NCBI RefSeq assembly: GCF_004340665.1
Contig: NZ_SLWO01000001.1
Coordinates: 498,450 to 562,449, forward strand
DNA from: Pedobacter psychrotolerans
GTDB lineage: Bacteria > Bacteroidota > Bacteroidia > Sphingobacteriales > Sphingobacteriaceae
DNA: 64,000 nucleotides
Reading direction: 5' to 3'
The position numbers were made by a program, and so were the translations under genes. Below are positions 1-7,131 of this stretch, one piece after another. Position 1 is the first letter of the stretch. Every line of letters starts with the position of its first letter. The notes below the pieces were generated by a model. That model was given only the letters and a program-made list of their open reading frames with translations, was not told the origin of the DNA and did no database searches.

Positions 1-916
1 TGATTCCGAGGAAGGCAAAAAGGGCATTGATTTTTACTTTAGAGCCAACAACCAGTGGCATTAGAATATTGCCATCAATGGCATGAATACCTATAAATGT
101 GATTAAAACCAGCAAAACCTTACCTGCACCTGCTGTTGCAAAAGTGATTAAACAGCTTACCAGCAAGGCGAAAAAGATACCCAGATAAGGAACGACATTG
201 AAAATGCCTGCTACAAGGCCTAATAGAACAGCATATTTGACACCTAATAAACTTAAAATGGCGATCATCAAAACCGTTACAATCAACATCTGTAAAAATA
301 AACCGATGATATATTTCTTGATAATGTATTGAATCTGACTGACAATTTCAGTTACCTTTTCTTTATGCTCTTCTTTAAAAACGGATGTGAGGAAAGTAAA
401 TAATACCCTGCGATAATTTAAAATAAAGAAGGTAAATAATAAGGTGAAACCTAAAAACAAAAGGGTTGAGGATAAGGTGGCGAGTGTTGTAGCCACAATT
501 GTAGCGCTCGTAGCCAAGGCCTTTTCTGTGCTGTCATTTAGATATGCCAGTTGCTTTTCAGTATTCACATGAAAAGTGGTTGAGATCCAATGTTGCAATT
601 CATGAAAGGAGACATTGGCTTTTTGTTTAAGTAAAGGCCAGTCTGCCCATAAATCGCTTAATTGATTTCCGAAGAAATAGATAATACCGCCAATTACAGC
701 AATCATTAGAATGACGGCAAGAATAGTAGACAGACTTCTTTTAAACCTGAACTTATGTTCTAAAAAATTGCCTACAGGGAGCAGGAGAATAGCCATCAGG
801 AAAGAAAAAAGTAATGGCGCCAAAAGCGATTGTCCTAAAATCGCGATGTATGTTAGACTAATTAGGCAAAAAAGAACAAGGGCCAGCTTAGGCAAAAAAG
901 TAAGTTTTTCTTTCAT
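1..916 (-). CDS. AI-2E family transporter (partial, C-terminus outside window)
   Basis: The reading frame runs from ATG at 916 to the left window edge without a stop, giving about 305 residues. The start region is MKEKLTFLPKLALVLF. Several hydrophobic helices are followed by a long soluble segment (about residues 85-150) and then a second membrane block. The late motifs GIHAIDGNILMPLVVGSKV and INALFAFLGI are typical of the AI-2E/PerM permease family (PF01594). Members are inner-membrane proteins, and the substrate differs or is unknown for most, so AI-2 export should not be assumed. The gene lies downstream of the aldo/keto reductase on the same strand, but a strong hairpin at 943-976 separates them. 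Family assignment is secure; the transported molecule is not known. Confidence 0.85.
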   Translation of the reverse strand, partial: MKEKLTFLPKLALVLFCLISLTYIAILGQSLLAPLLFSFLMAILLLPVGNFLEHKFRFKRSLSTILAVILMIAVIGGIIYFFGNQLSDLWADWPLLKQKANVSFHELQHWISTTFHVNTEKQLAYLNDSTEKALATSATIVATTLATLSSTLLFLGFTLLFTFFILNYRRVLFTFLTSVFKEEHKEKVTEIVSQIQYIIKKYIIGLFLQMLIVTVLMIAILSLLGVKYAVLLGLVAGIFNVVPYLGIFFALLVSCLITFATAGAGKVLLVLITFIGIHAIDGNILMPLVVGSKVKINALFAFLGI

Positions 917-942
917 CGTGTTATAAATTCAGTTTAATACAA

Positions 943-976
943 AATGCCCGATTAAATGTTTGATTAATCGGGCATT
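943..976 (-). terminator. Hairpin terminator after the aldo/keto reductase
   Basis: A perfect 13-bp inverted repeat (AATGCCCGATTAA / TTAATCGGGCATT) with an 8-nt loop starts 21 bases after the stop codon at 997. On the minus strand it is followed by TTTTGTATT. It should end transcription of the aldo/keto reductase before the permease gene. Confidence 0.8.
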
Positions 977-996
977 TAAATATAAGTGATTATTTG

Positions 997-1944
997 TTAA
1001 TAGCTGCTCGCCTTGTTTAATAGAGAAATATCTTCTGGCATCAATTGTAGATTGGCTGCTGCTGTAAAAGATTTTAATTGACTGAGATCTGTTACACTTG
1101 CAATAGGTGCTGTTATGGACGGATGATGAATAAGCCATGCCAAGGCTACAGATGCTTGTTCTACATGATATTTATCTGCTACCTGATCCAATGCATCGAG
1201 AATTTGGAAGCCCCTGTCATTTAAAAACTTTTTAACGCCGCCACCACGCTGACTTTTCTTTAAATCTTCTTCGTTGCGGTACTTTCCGGTTAGAAAACCG
1301 CTGGCTAGCGCATAGTAGCTGATTACACCTAAATCATGATCCAGACAAATTTTTTCATGTTCGCGTTCAAATTCTTCTCTGTCAAATAAATTGTATCCTG
1401 GTTGATAAACTTCATATCTCGGAATATGGTGTTGTGCAGAGAAAATCAGAGATTCTTTTAACCTTTCAGCAGAAAAATTAGAGGCACCAATCCAACGTAC
1501 TTTACCAGCTTTAATTAAAATTTCATATGCGCTTAACGTTTCTTCAACAGGCGTAGTCTCGTCATCAAAATGAGAAAAGTACAAATCAATATAATCTGTT
1601 TGCAGGCGGGAAAGGGAATGTTCAACCTGATTAATGATATAATCTTTTCTTAAAGACTTGCCTTGCCCCATATCTGACCCTACTTTCGTTGCGATAACAA
1701 CATCATGGCGTCTGTTGCGCTTTTTTAACCAGTTGCCGATAATCGTTTCTGATTCTCTACCTTTATTTTCCGGAACCCAGCGTGAATATACATCGGCTGT
1801 ATCGATAAAATCAAAACCACCATCCACAAAATGATCGAGTATTTCAAAAGACTTCTGTTCGTCAATCGTCCAGCCAAAAACATTTCCTCCAAATACAATG
1901 GGCGCTATATTTAAATCTGTTTTTCCTAATGTTCTTTTTTCCAT
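997..1944 (-). CDS. Aldo/keto reductase
   Basis: NAD(P)H-dependent oxidoreductase of the AKR superfamily, probably a cytoplasmic monomeric TIM barrel reducing carbonyl compounds. The sequence shows the N-terminal MEKRTLGKTDLNIAPIVFGG, the catalytic Asp and Tyr in FIDTADVYS, the Lys in VVIATKVGSDMG, and the barrel motifs LQTDYIDLYFSHFDD and IRWIGASNFS-like VRWIGASNFS. About 315 residues is the usual length. I place the start at 1944 (MEKRTLG), because the nine residues before it in the open frame do not resemble the family. The substrate cannot be predicted. The gene is monocistronic, followed by the hairpin at 943-976. Confidence 0.9.
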   Translation of the reverse strand: MEKRTLGKTDLNIAPIVFGGNVFGWTIDEQKSFEILDHFVDGGFDFIDTADVYSRWVPENKGRESETIIGNWLKKRNRRHDVVIATKVGSDMGQGKSLRKDYIINQVEHSLSRLQTDYIDLYFSHFDDETTPVEETLSAYEILIKAGKVRWIGASNFSAERLKESLIFSAQHHIPRYEVYQPGYNLFDREEFEREHEKICLDHDLGVISYYALASGFLTGKYRNEEDLKKSQRGGGVKKFLNDRGFQILDALDQVADKYHVEQASVALAWLIHHPSITAPIASVTDLSQLKSFTAAANLQLMPEDISLLNKASSY

Positions 1945-2011
1945 GATATTCGCTTTTGTATAGATTAACAAACTAATAGAATGGTGGTTTTTGCTTGCAG
2001 TCTACTTTTTG

Positions 2012-2674
2012 TCAGATTTTAATTGCCCTGAGCATTTCTCTTTTACCTGGTGCACCAGGTAGTTTTTCGATAGTAAAACCACATGCTTTTACCGCACGTT
2101 TAAGGTTTCCGGTAATGGCATAGGTAACAAAAGTACCGCCAGGTTTTAAGAAATTGCAGGCATGGGCAATGATTTCGTTCGTCCACATTTCAGGCTGATG
2201 CTGCACGGAGAAAGCATCGTAATAAATAAGGTCAAATCTTTTTACTGTTGTAAAGTTGTCGAGTGTGGTATGTGGAATTTCAAGCTTACAATGTTCGGAT
2301 AGGGCTTGTGGGTGATGTAAAGCTTCATTATAATTGCTAATAAAACTATTCCAGATTTCTGACGAAACATATGCTGAATAACCGGTTTGATTAATCACTT
2401 CAGTGGTGAGTGGAAAAGCCTCAATACTGGTGTAATCTAAATGAATGTTATGTTGAGAACAATAATCTACACTGAGTATAAAGTTTAATCCTGTTCCAAA
2501 GCCAACCTCCAGAATGGAAATATCTGATTTTTCTGCTGAAACAAATTTTAATCCGGCATCTATAAAAACATGCCTGCTTTCTTGCAAAGCACCATGTTTG
2601 CTATGGTAATGCTCCCCGATGGTTTCATTATAAAGGGTGTTGGAACCGTCGGCAGTTGGGGTTATAATATTCAT
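2012..2674 (-). CDS. mnmD: tRNA (5-methylaminomethyl-2-thiouridine)(34) methyltransferase MnmD
   Basis: A 220-residue stand-alone MnmD (DUF752 family), the SAM-dependent half of the MnmC activity that methylates nm5s2U at the tRNA wobble position. The SAM-binding motif LEVGFGTGLNFIL lies near residues 55-67. The DUF752 signature FDLIYYDAFSVQHQPEMW sits near residues 145-162, followed by KPGGTFVTYAITGNLKRA. There is no FAD oxidase domain, as is normal in Bacteroidota, where MnmD is a separate protein. The short reading frame begins MNIITPTADGSNTLYNETIGEHYHS-like, with the conserved YHS(K/R)HGA segment intact. Gene-symbol confidence is good. Confidence 0.88.
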   Translation of the reverse strand: MNIITPTADGSNTLYNETIGEHYHSKHGALQESRHVFIDAGLKFVSAEKSDISILEVGFGTGLNFILSVDYCSQHNIHLDYTSIEAFPLTTEVINQTGYSAYVSSEIWNSFISNYNEALHHPQALSEHCKLEIPHTTLDNFTTVKRFDLIYYDAFSVQHQPEMWTNEIIAHACNFLKPGGTFVTYAITGNLKRAVKACGFTIEKLPGAPGKREMLRAIKI

Positions 2675-2774
2675 GGTTTGGATTAAACGATTTTAAGATA
2701 ATAGATCAAAAATTATTATTTTCGTGAATCAGTGAGTTATAATGATACAAACATAGTACAATCTATCCTAGTTT

Positions 2775-2822
2775 CACCAAACCACCAAACCACCAAACCA
2801 CCAAACCACCAAACCACCAAAC
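2775..2822 (+). repeat. Six perfect copies of an 8-bp tandem repeat in a 5' leader
   Basis: The unit CACCAAAC is repeated six times without a mismatch. It ends seven bases before the ATG at 2830. It lies in the presumed untranslated leader of the MmcQ/YjbR gene, where the ribosome binding region would be. Confidence 0.95.
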
Positions 2823-2829
2823 CAACTCC

Positions 2830-3168
2830 ATGGACATTGAATCTTTTAGAGAATACTGTTTAAGTCTGCCGGGTACAACCGAGGGAATGAAATGGGATCA
2901 TTTGTGTTTTATGATCGAAGAAAAAATATACATCATTATTGCTATTGAGGAGGGAAGCAGGTTTTCGATAAAATGCAATCCTGATGATTTTGATGAATTA
3001 ACTGCAAGAGATGGAATTGCACAGGCTTATCATTTGGCAAAAAGGCAATGGATTATGGTTGAAAATCTCGAAGTTTTTAATGATCAGGAACTAAAATCAA
3101 GGGTGGCTGATTCAAGAGCAATGGTTTTGGCTAAATTGCCAAAGAAAATCCAGGCAAAATATATTTAA
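2830..3168 (+). CDS. MmcQ/YjbR family protein
   Basis: A 112-residue protein of the MmcQ/YjbR family (PF04237, CyaY-like fold, thought to bind DNA). Visible signatures are the opening MDIESFREYCLSLPGTTEG, the middle WDHLCFMIEEKIYIII, the FSIKCNPDDFDEL segment and the late YHLAKRQWIMVE. Length matches the family. No precise function is established. It sits convergently against the DinB-like gene with almost no gap, and its leader is made of the 8-bp tandem repeat at 2775-2822. Confidence 0.85.
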   Translation: MDIESFREYCLSLPGTTEGMKWDHLCFMIEEKIYIIIAIEEGSRFSIKCNPDDFDELTARDGIAQAYHLAKRQWIMVENLEVFNDQELKSRVADSRAMVLAKLPKKIQAKYI

Positions 3169-3169
3169 C

Positions 3170-3643
3170 CTAAACCAGCTTCTTAAGTGCCATGATGTAA
3201 CCAATGTGCATGCCTTCGTGAAAAGGAACAAAGTTTATGGCATCTTCAATGTTTTTTAATTTTATTCCATAGCGTTTATCCCATTGATCGAATTTTAAAA
3301 ACAGATTGTTGGCGTAATCAATTTTAAATTGATCTATGCTGGCTAAAAAAGTATTGTAAATATCCTTTATTTCGATTTCACTAAGGAGGCTATCTGGTTT
3401 CGTTCCACTTAAGAAAGGGAAAAGATGTTTATCTTCCACAGTAGGCAATAAGTGTGATCTTGAATAACAGAGGTTTTGTTGCGCAGCAGTTAAATGTGCA
3501 ATATTCCAGATGATATTATTATTAAAACCAGCAGGAATTTTATTAAGCTGTTCGATGCTTAAATCTTTTACTAAATCTAAAATATATATTCTAGTGTTTT
3601 TTATTTGATTGATCTGTTCTTCACTGCTTGGCATTTTATTCAA
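3170..3643 (-). CDS. DinB family protein (putative metal-dependent)
   Basis: A 157-residue four-helix-bundle protein of the DinB_2 type. Two metal-ligand regions are visible: NIAHLTAAQQ near residues 45-54 and the C-terminal HEGMHIGYIMALK. These match the usual three-histidine metal site of DinB/YfiT proteins. Members include thiol-S-transferases and damage-induced proteins of unknown activity, so the reaction is not predicted. It lies 12 bases after the DUF2625 gene and is probably co-transcribed with it. The start may be 3643 or the next Met at 3634. Confidence 0.75.
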   Translation of the reverse strand: MNKMPSSEEQINQIKNTRIYILDLVKDLSIEQLNKIPAGFNNNIIWNIAHLTAAQQNLCYSRSHLLPTVEDKHLFPFLSGTKPDSLLSEIEIKDIYNTFLASIDQFKIDYANNLFLKFDQWDKRYGIKLKNIEDAINFVPFHEGMHIGYIMALKKLV

Positions 3644-3655
3644 TCGAGATTAAGT

Positions 3656-4447
3656 TTATTGTTTCGTTTCGTCTTTTTTCGTGTCGTCTTTCTTTATTCC
3701 TTTATCTGCATTCAACTCTTTTGATTTCATAATGTTGAAATTATACATTTCTTCAATGCCTACGAGTTTTCTGGTACACTTTTCAATATCTGTGCCTTGT
3801 TCCCATAGATAAGGGCGAAAACTATAGGTTTTGGTGTCGGCCAAATTACCAATAAACTGATCCCATGTGCTCCAGCGTAAGCCTTTGTAAAATTTAGACA
3901 AGTCGCTATCAAAGCAAAAGATTAAGAATTCGCCATAGCCAGCACCAAGGGGTTGCCAGGTTAGTGTATTGGGTTCCAGATAATAAACGTTTTTAACATC
4001 CGGTCCTAAACCTCCATAATTAATCGCGAAGAAACCGCCAACGGCATCATCGGCAATGAGTAGATAAGGAATATTGTCTCCATATTCTTTGATGGTTTTA
4101 CCCTTGTTCCATTCAGCGATATTGCGTGTTAATCTTTCACTGCCTGAGCCTAAAATTCTGATCCAGCCATTGTCTACCATAATGCCGCCGGTATTGTAAA
4201 TAACTGATCCAAGGGTAGCATAGGTAGTCATTTGCGCATTATACAGCACTTCTTTGGCTTTGGATGAATCAACAGGTAAAACTTCTACTTTATTCTTTGC
4301 AGAATCAATCCACTTTTGTACCAGTGGCCAGGCGGGGTCTGTTTTATTAATTAATTTATCTAAACTGATGAGTTTATTCTGAGCGGAAACACTGAAAGCC
4401 ATTAAGCTTAAGGCCAGCAGGGAAAAAATTTTAAGTGTAGCTTTCAT
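3656..4447 (-). CDS. DUF2625 family exported protein
   Basis: About 263 residues starting with the signal peptide MKATLKIFSLLALSLMAFSVSAQ, so probably periplasmic. The following domain resembles DUF2625, with WIRILGSGSERLTRNIAEWN, DDAVGGFFAINYGG and GYGEFLIFCFDSDLSKFYKG. The tail is rich in Lys and Asp (KKDDTKKDETKQ). I chose the start at 4447 rather than the longer open frame from 4555, because it gives a clean signal peptide and because a -7 box lies 30 bases upstream (4477-4484). The longer frame would also overlap the terminator hairpin at 4544-4571. The role of DUF2625 is unknown. Confidence 0.75.
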   Translation of the reverse strand: MKATLKIFSLLALSLMAFSVSAQNKLISLDKLINKTDPAWPLVQKWIDSAKNKVEVLPVDSSKAKEVLYNAQMTTYATLGSVIYNTGGIMVDNGWIRILGSGSERLTRNIAEWNKGKTIKEYGDNIPYLLIADDAVGGFFAINYGGLGPDVKNVYYLEPNTLTWQPLGAGYGEFLIFCFDSDLSKFYKGLRWSTWDQFIGNLADTKTYSFRPYLWEQGTDIEKCTRKLVGIEEMYNFNIMKSKELNADKGIKKDDTKKDETKQ

Positions 4448-4476
4448 GGATAATGACGATGGATGCATAAGTGGAT

Positions 4477-4484
4477 CAAAGATA
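4477..4484 (-). promoter_or_regulatory. -7 promoter box for the DUF2625 gene
   Basis: The minus strand reads TATCTTTG, an exact match to the Bacteroidota consensus TAnnTTTG, 29 bases before the chosen ATG. It supports the start at 4447. Confidence 0.55.
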
Positions 4485-4543
4485 TAATGATTCTCATGGA
4501 TTTTGGTTTGATCCTGAATTAAATCTCGATGAAAAATAAAACG

Positions 4544-4571
4544 AAACGCTCCCATGGTTGTGGGAGCGTTT
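4544..4571 (-). terminator. Terminator after the M13 peptidase gene
   Basis: An 11-bp perfect stem (AAACGCTCCCA / TGGGAGCGTTT) with a 6-nt loop lies downstream of the stop at 4657. On the minus strand it is followed by a T-rich tract. Confidence 0.8.
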
Positions 4572-4656
4572 GCATAATGTATGAATTAGTAGAGTATAGA
4601 TTTAGGTCGAATGAGGAATAGCTTTACGCCTTCTACCTTTCAAACCTCCACCTTAT

Positions 4657-6693
4657 TTACCACATTCTAATTCTGTCTTCTGGTTTTTTGTATAATTTAT
4701 CGCCAGGTTTCACATCAAAAGCCGTATACCAGGCATCCATATTAACAGGTGCTCCAATGGTACGGTATGGGCCTGGAGAATGTGGATCTGTTTTGATTAA
4801 TTGTGCCGCACTTTCTGGTAAAATATTACCTCTCCAAACTTGTGCCCATGATAAGAAGAAACGCTGATCTGGCGTAAAACCATCAATCTTTTCATTACTT
4901 TGACCTTGCTTCGTCATTTTGAAGGCTGTATAAGCTGCGTTTAAACCACCTAAATCGCCAATGTTTTCGCCCATGGTTAATTTACCAATGACGTGAACGG
5001 TATCTAAAACAGTATAGGCATCAAATTGCTCGCCTAAAGCTTTTGTTTTAGCATCGAATTTAGCTTTATCTTCAGCTGTCCACCAGTTTTTTAAGTTACC
5101 ATGTGCATCGTACTGACTTCCACTATCATCGAAACCATGGCTCATTTCATGTCCAATTACTGCACCAATTCCGCCATAGTTTACCGCATCATCAGCATTT
5201 GGATCAAAGAATGGGAACTGTAAAATTCCGGCAGGGAAGGTAATATCATTCATGGTTGGGCTATATGACGCATTAACCGTTGGTGGGGTCATACCAAAAC
5301 GATTGCGATCAACCGGTTTGCCTAGTCTGTTTACATTATCGTTGTAACTCCAGATACTCGCGTTACGTAAGTTCTGAAAATATGTATCTCTTTTAATGTC
5401 TAACCCAGTATAAGTTTCCCACTTTGTGGTATAACCTACTTTTGGTTTAAAGGCAGCAAGTTTTTCTAATGCTTTTTTCTTGGTTTCTGCACTCATCCAT
5501 TCCAAGCCATTAATTCTGATCTCGAAAGCCTTGCGTAAATTAACAATCATGGCATCCATTCTTGCTTTCGCTTCTGGTTTGAAATATTTAGCAACGTAAA
5601 GCTGACCTAATAATTCACCAATAGTGCCATCAGTTAAAGATGACATGCGTTGCCAGCGTGGAGTTTGCACTTTCTGACCTGTTTGAGCCTGAGTAAAAGC
5701 AAAATTTGCCTTAACAAATGGAGAACTTAGACTTCCTGCAGAATTTTTCAAGATATTCCATTGTAAATATGTTTTCCAATCTGCCAGTGGAACTGATTTC
5801 AACATGCCATCTAAACTGGCCAAAAACTTAGGTGATGACACCAAAACGGTATCCTGTCCCTTAATTTTAAATTTTGGCAAGAAAGCAGCCCAGTTAATGT
5901 CAGGTGTTTTCTTATTCAGATCAGTTACGGTAAATTTATTATAAGTGGCATATGGATCACGCATTTCCATGCGGCTCATTTGCGCTTCTGCTAACTGTTT
6001 TTCGATTTTGAAAACTGTGGCAGCCTTTTGTTTTGCAGCTTCAGCATCACTTCCAGTTAAAGTAAGCAGGGTAGTCATATAGGTGTTGTAAGCCTCGCGG
6101 ATTTTAACACTTCTGGTATCATCCTTTAAATAGTAATCACGATCTGGCAAAGTTGTACCTCCCTGACCAATGTTAACCATGTATTTGCTTACGTTTTTGC
6201 GATCCTGACCAATACCAACACCGAACATTGGGCTGCCCATTCCACTCACACGCATGTAAGCAACCTGGTCTAAAACACCCTGAATGTCTTTAATTTGATT
6301 TATTTTTTCCAGATCGGCTTTGATTGGCGTGTAGCCTAATTTTTCAATAGCTACAGTATCCATTGCTGCGGCAAAAAAATCGCCGACACGGCGTTTAACT
6401 GAACCCGCAGGTGCAGATTTATCAGCTGCAGCATCTTCTACTAGCGTTTTTACAGCATTGATGTTGAAATCGCGAAGTTCATTAAATGAGCCCCAACGAG
6501 TTTCTTTGGCTGGAACAGGATTGTTTTTAACCCAGGTACCACTGGCATAAGTGTAAAAATCATCTCCAGGTTTTACGGATAGATCCATGTTTGCCGGGTC
6601 AATAAATTTTTTCGTGGTTTGTGCGTTGGCAGAAAGGCCGGCAGCAACTATACCAAGTGCGGCAAAATATGTTTTCAAATTTTGGTATTTCAT
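4657..6693 (-). CDS. M13 family zinc metallopeptidase (PepO/neprilysin type)
   Basis: A 678-residue exported peptidase with signal peptide MKYQNLKTYFAALGIVAAG...ANAQ. The zinc motif VIGHEMSHGFDD lies near residue 515, the third ligand region MGENIGDLGGLNAAY near 575, and the C-terminus ends in the conserved RIRMW. The N-terminal half (DPANMDLSVKPGDDFYTYASGTW) is the M13_N domain. Full length for the family, so it should be active on peptides in the periplasm or at the outer membrane. Single-gene unit with its own terminator (4544-4571) and a long upstream gap. Confidence 0.95.
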   Translation of the reverse strand: MKYQNLKTYFAALGIVAAGLSANAQTTKKFIDPANMDLSVKPGDDFYTYASGTWVKNNPVPAKETRWGSFNELRDFNINAVKTLVEDAAADKSAPAGSVKRRVGDFFAAAMDTVAIEKLGYTPIKADLEKINQIKDIQGVLDQVAYMRVSGMGSPMFGVGIGQDRKNVSKYMVNIGQGGTTLPDRDYYLKDDTRSVKIREAYNTYMTTLLTLTGSDAEAAKQKAATVFKIEKQLAEAQMSRMEMRDPYATYNKFTVTDLNKKTPDINWAAFLPKFKIKGQDTVLVSSPKFLASLDGMLKSVPLADWKTYLQWNILKNSAGSLSSPFVKANFAFTQAQTGQKVQTPRWQRMSSLTDGTIGELLGQLYVAKYFKPEAKARMDAMIVNLRKAFEIRINGLEWMSAETKKKALEKLAAFKPKVGYTTKWETYTGLDIKRDTYFQNLRNASIWSYNDNVNRLGKPVDRNRFGMTPPTVNASYSPTMNDITFPAGILQFPFFDPNADDAVNYGGIGAVIGHEMSHGFDDSGSQYDAHGNLKNWWTAEDKAKFDAKTKALGEQFDAYTVLDTVHVIGKLTMGENIGDLGGLNAAYTAFKMTKQGQSNEKIDGFTPDQRFFLSWAQVWRGNILPESAAQLIKTDPHSPGPYRTIGAPVNMDAWYTAFDVKPGDKLYKKPEDRIRMW

Positions 6694-7131
6694 TCGTTTG
6701 AATAAGTTAGTTATTACTGCGAAATTTATGAAATACTAATTAATACTGAAGCTTTATACCAAGAATATTACTTGTTAAACCAATAGTATATTTTTGCCAA
6801 ACCGAGACGTCTGATAATTTCTGATGCTGAAAATGAGATTTTAATGGATTTCATGATTTCAATCTTTATAACAGTATTAACATTTTTTAACATTATTTAT
6901 TGTGTGCTTGTCAAAAAAATCACTATCAAGAATGATTAAGCGTAAAGCATTTAATTTTCTCTAAATTTGGTCATCTGTTATTTAACAGATTTAAAATGAA
7001 GGTTTATGGTGGATAGGATGTCGCTTACGCCACATTTTACTACTTTGATAATTTTTTGATCTATTAGATTGTTAATGTCAAAATGTATTTCCTTCAGCAT
7101 TTAAATAAATAATATAGTTAGCATAAATATA
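6694..7131. other. Divergent intergenic region between the M13 peptidase and the metal ATPase
   Basis: 438 bases with no convincing gene. It holds the -7 box and palindrome described at 6962-6990. It also has a 31-codon open frame at 6844-6939 (plus strand) whose product would be one hydrophobic helix followed by a basic tail. That frame is too short to call as a gene from sequence alone. Confidence 0.6.
6962..6990 (+). promoter_or_regulatory. -7 box plus palindromic operator upstream of the metal ATPase
   Basis: TAAATTTG at 6962-6969 matches the -7 consensus. Three bases later ATCTGTTA (6973-6980) and TAACAGAT (6983-6990) form a perfect 8-bp inverted repeat with a 2-bp centre. The site would cover the transcription start, the classic position for a repressor. 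It lies about 140 bases before the ATPase ATG, and the regulator is not encoded nearby. Confidence 0.5.

Noticed and set aside
711..926. Plus-strand 71-codon frame over the AI-2E permease
   Set aside because: It is antisense to a well-formed permease gene and has no recognisable composition or motif.
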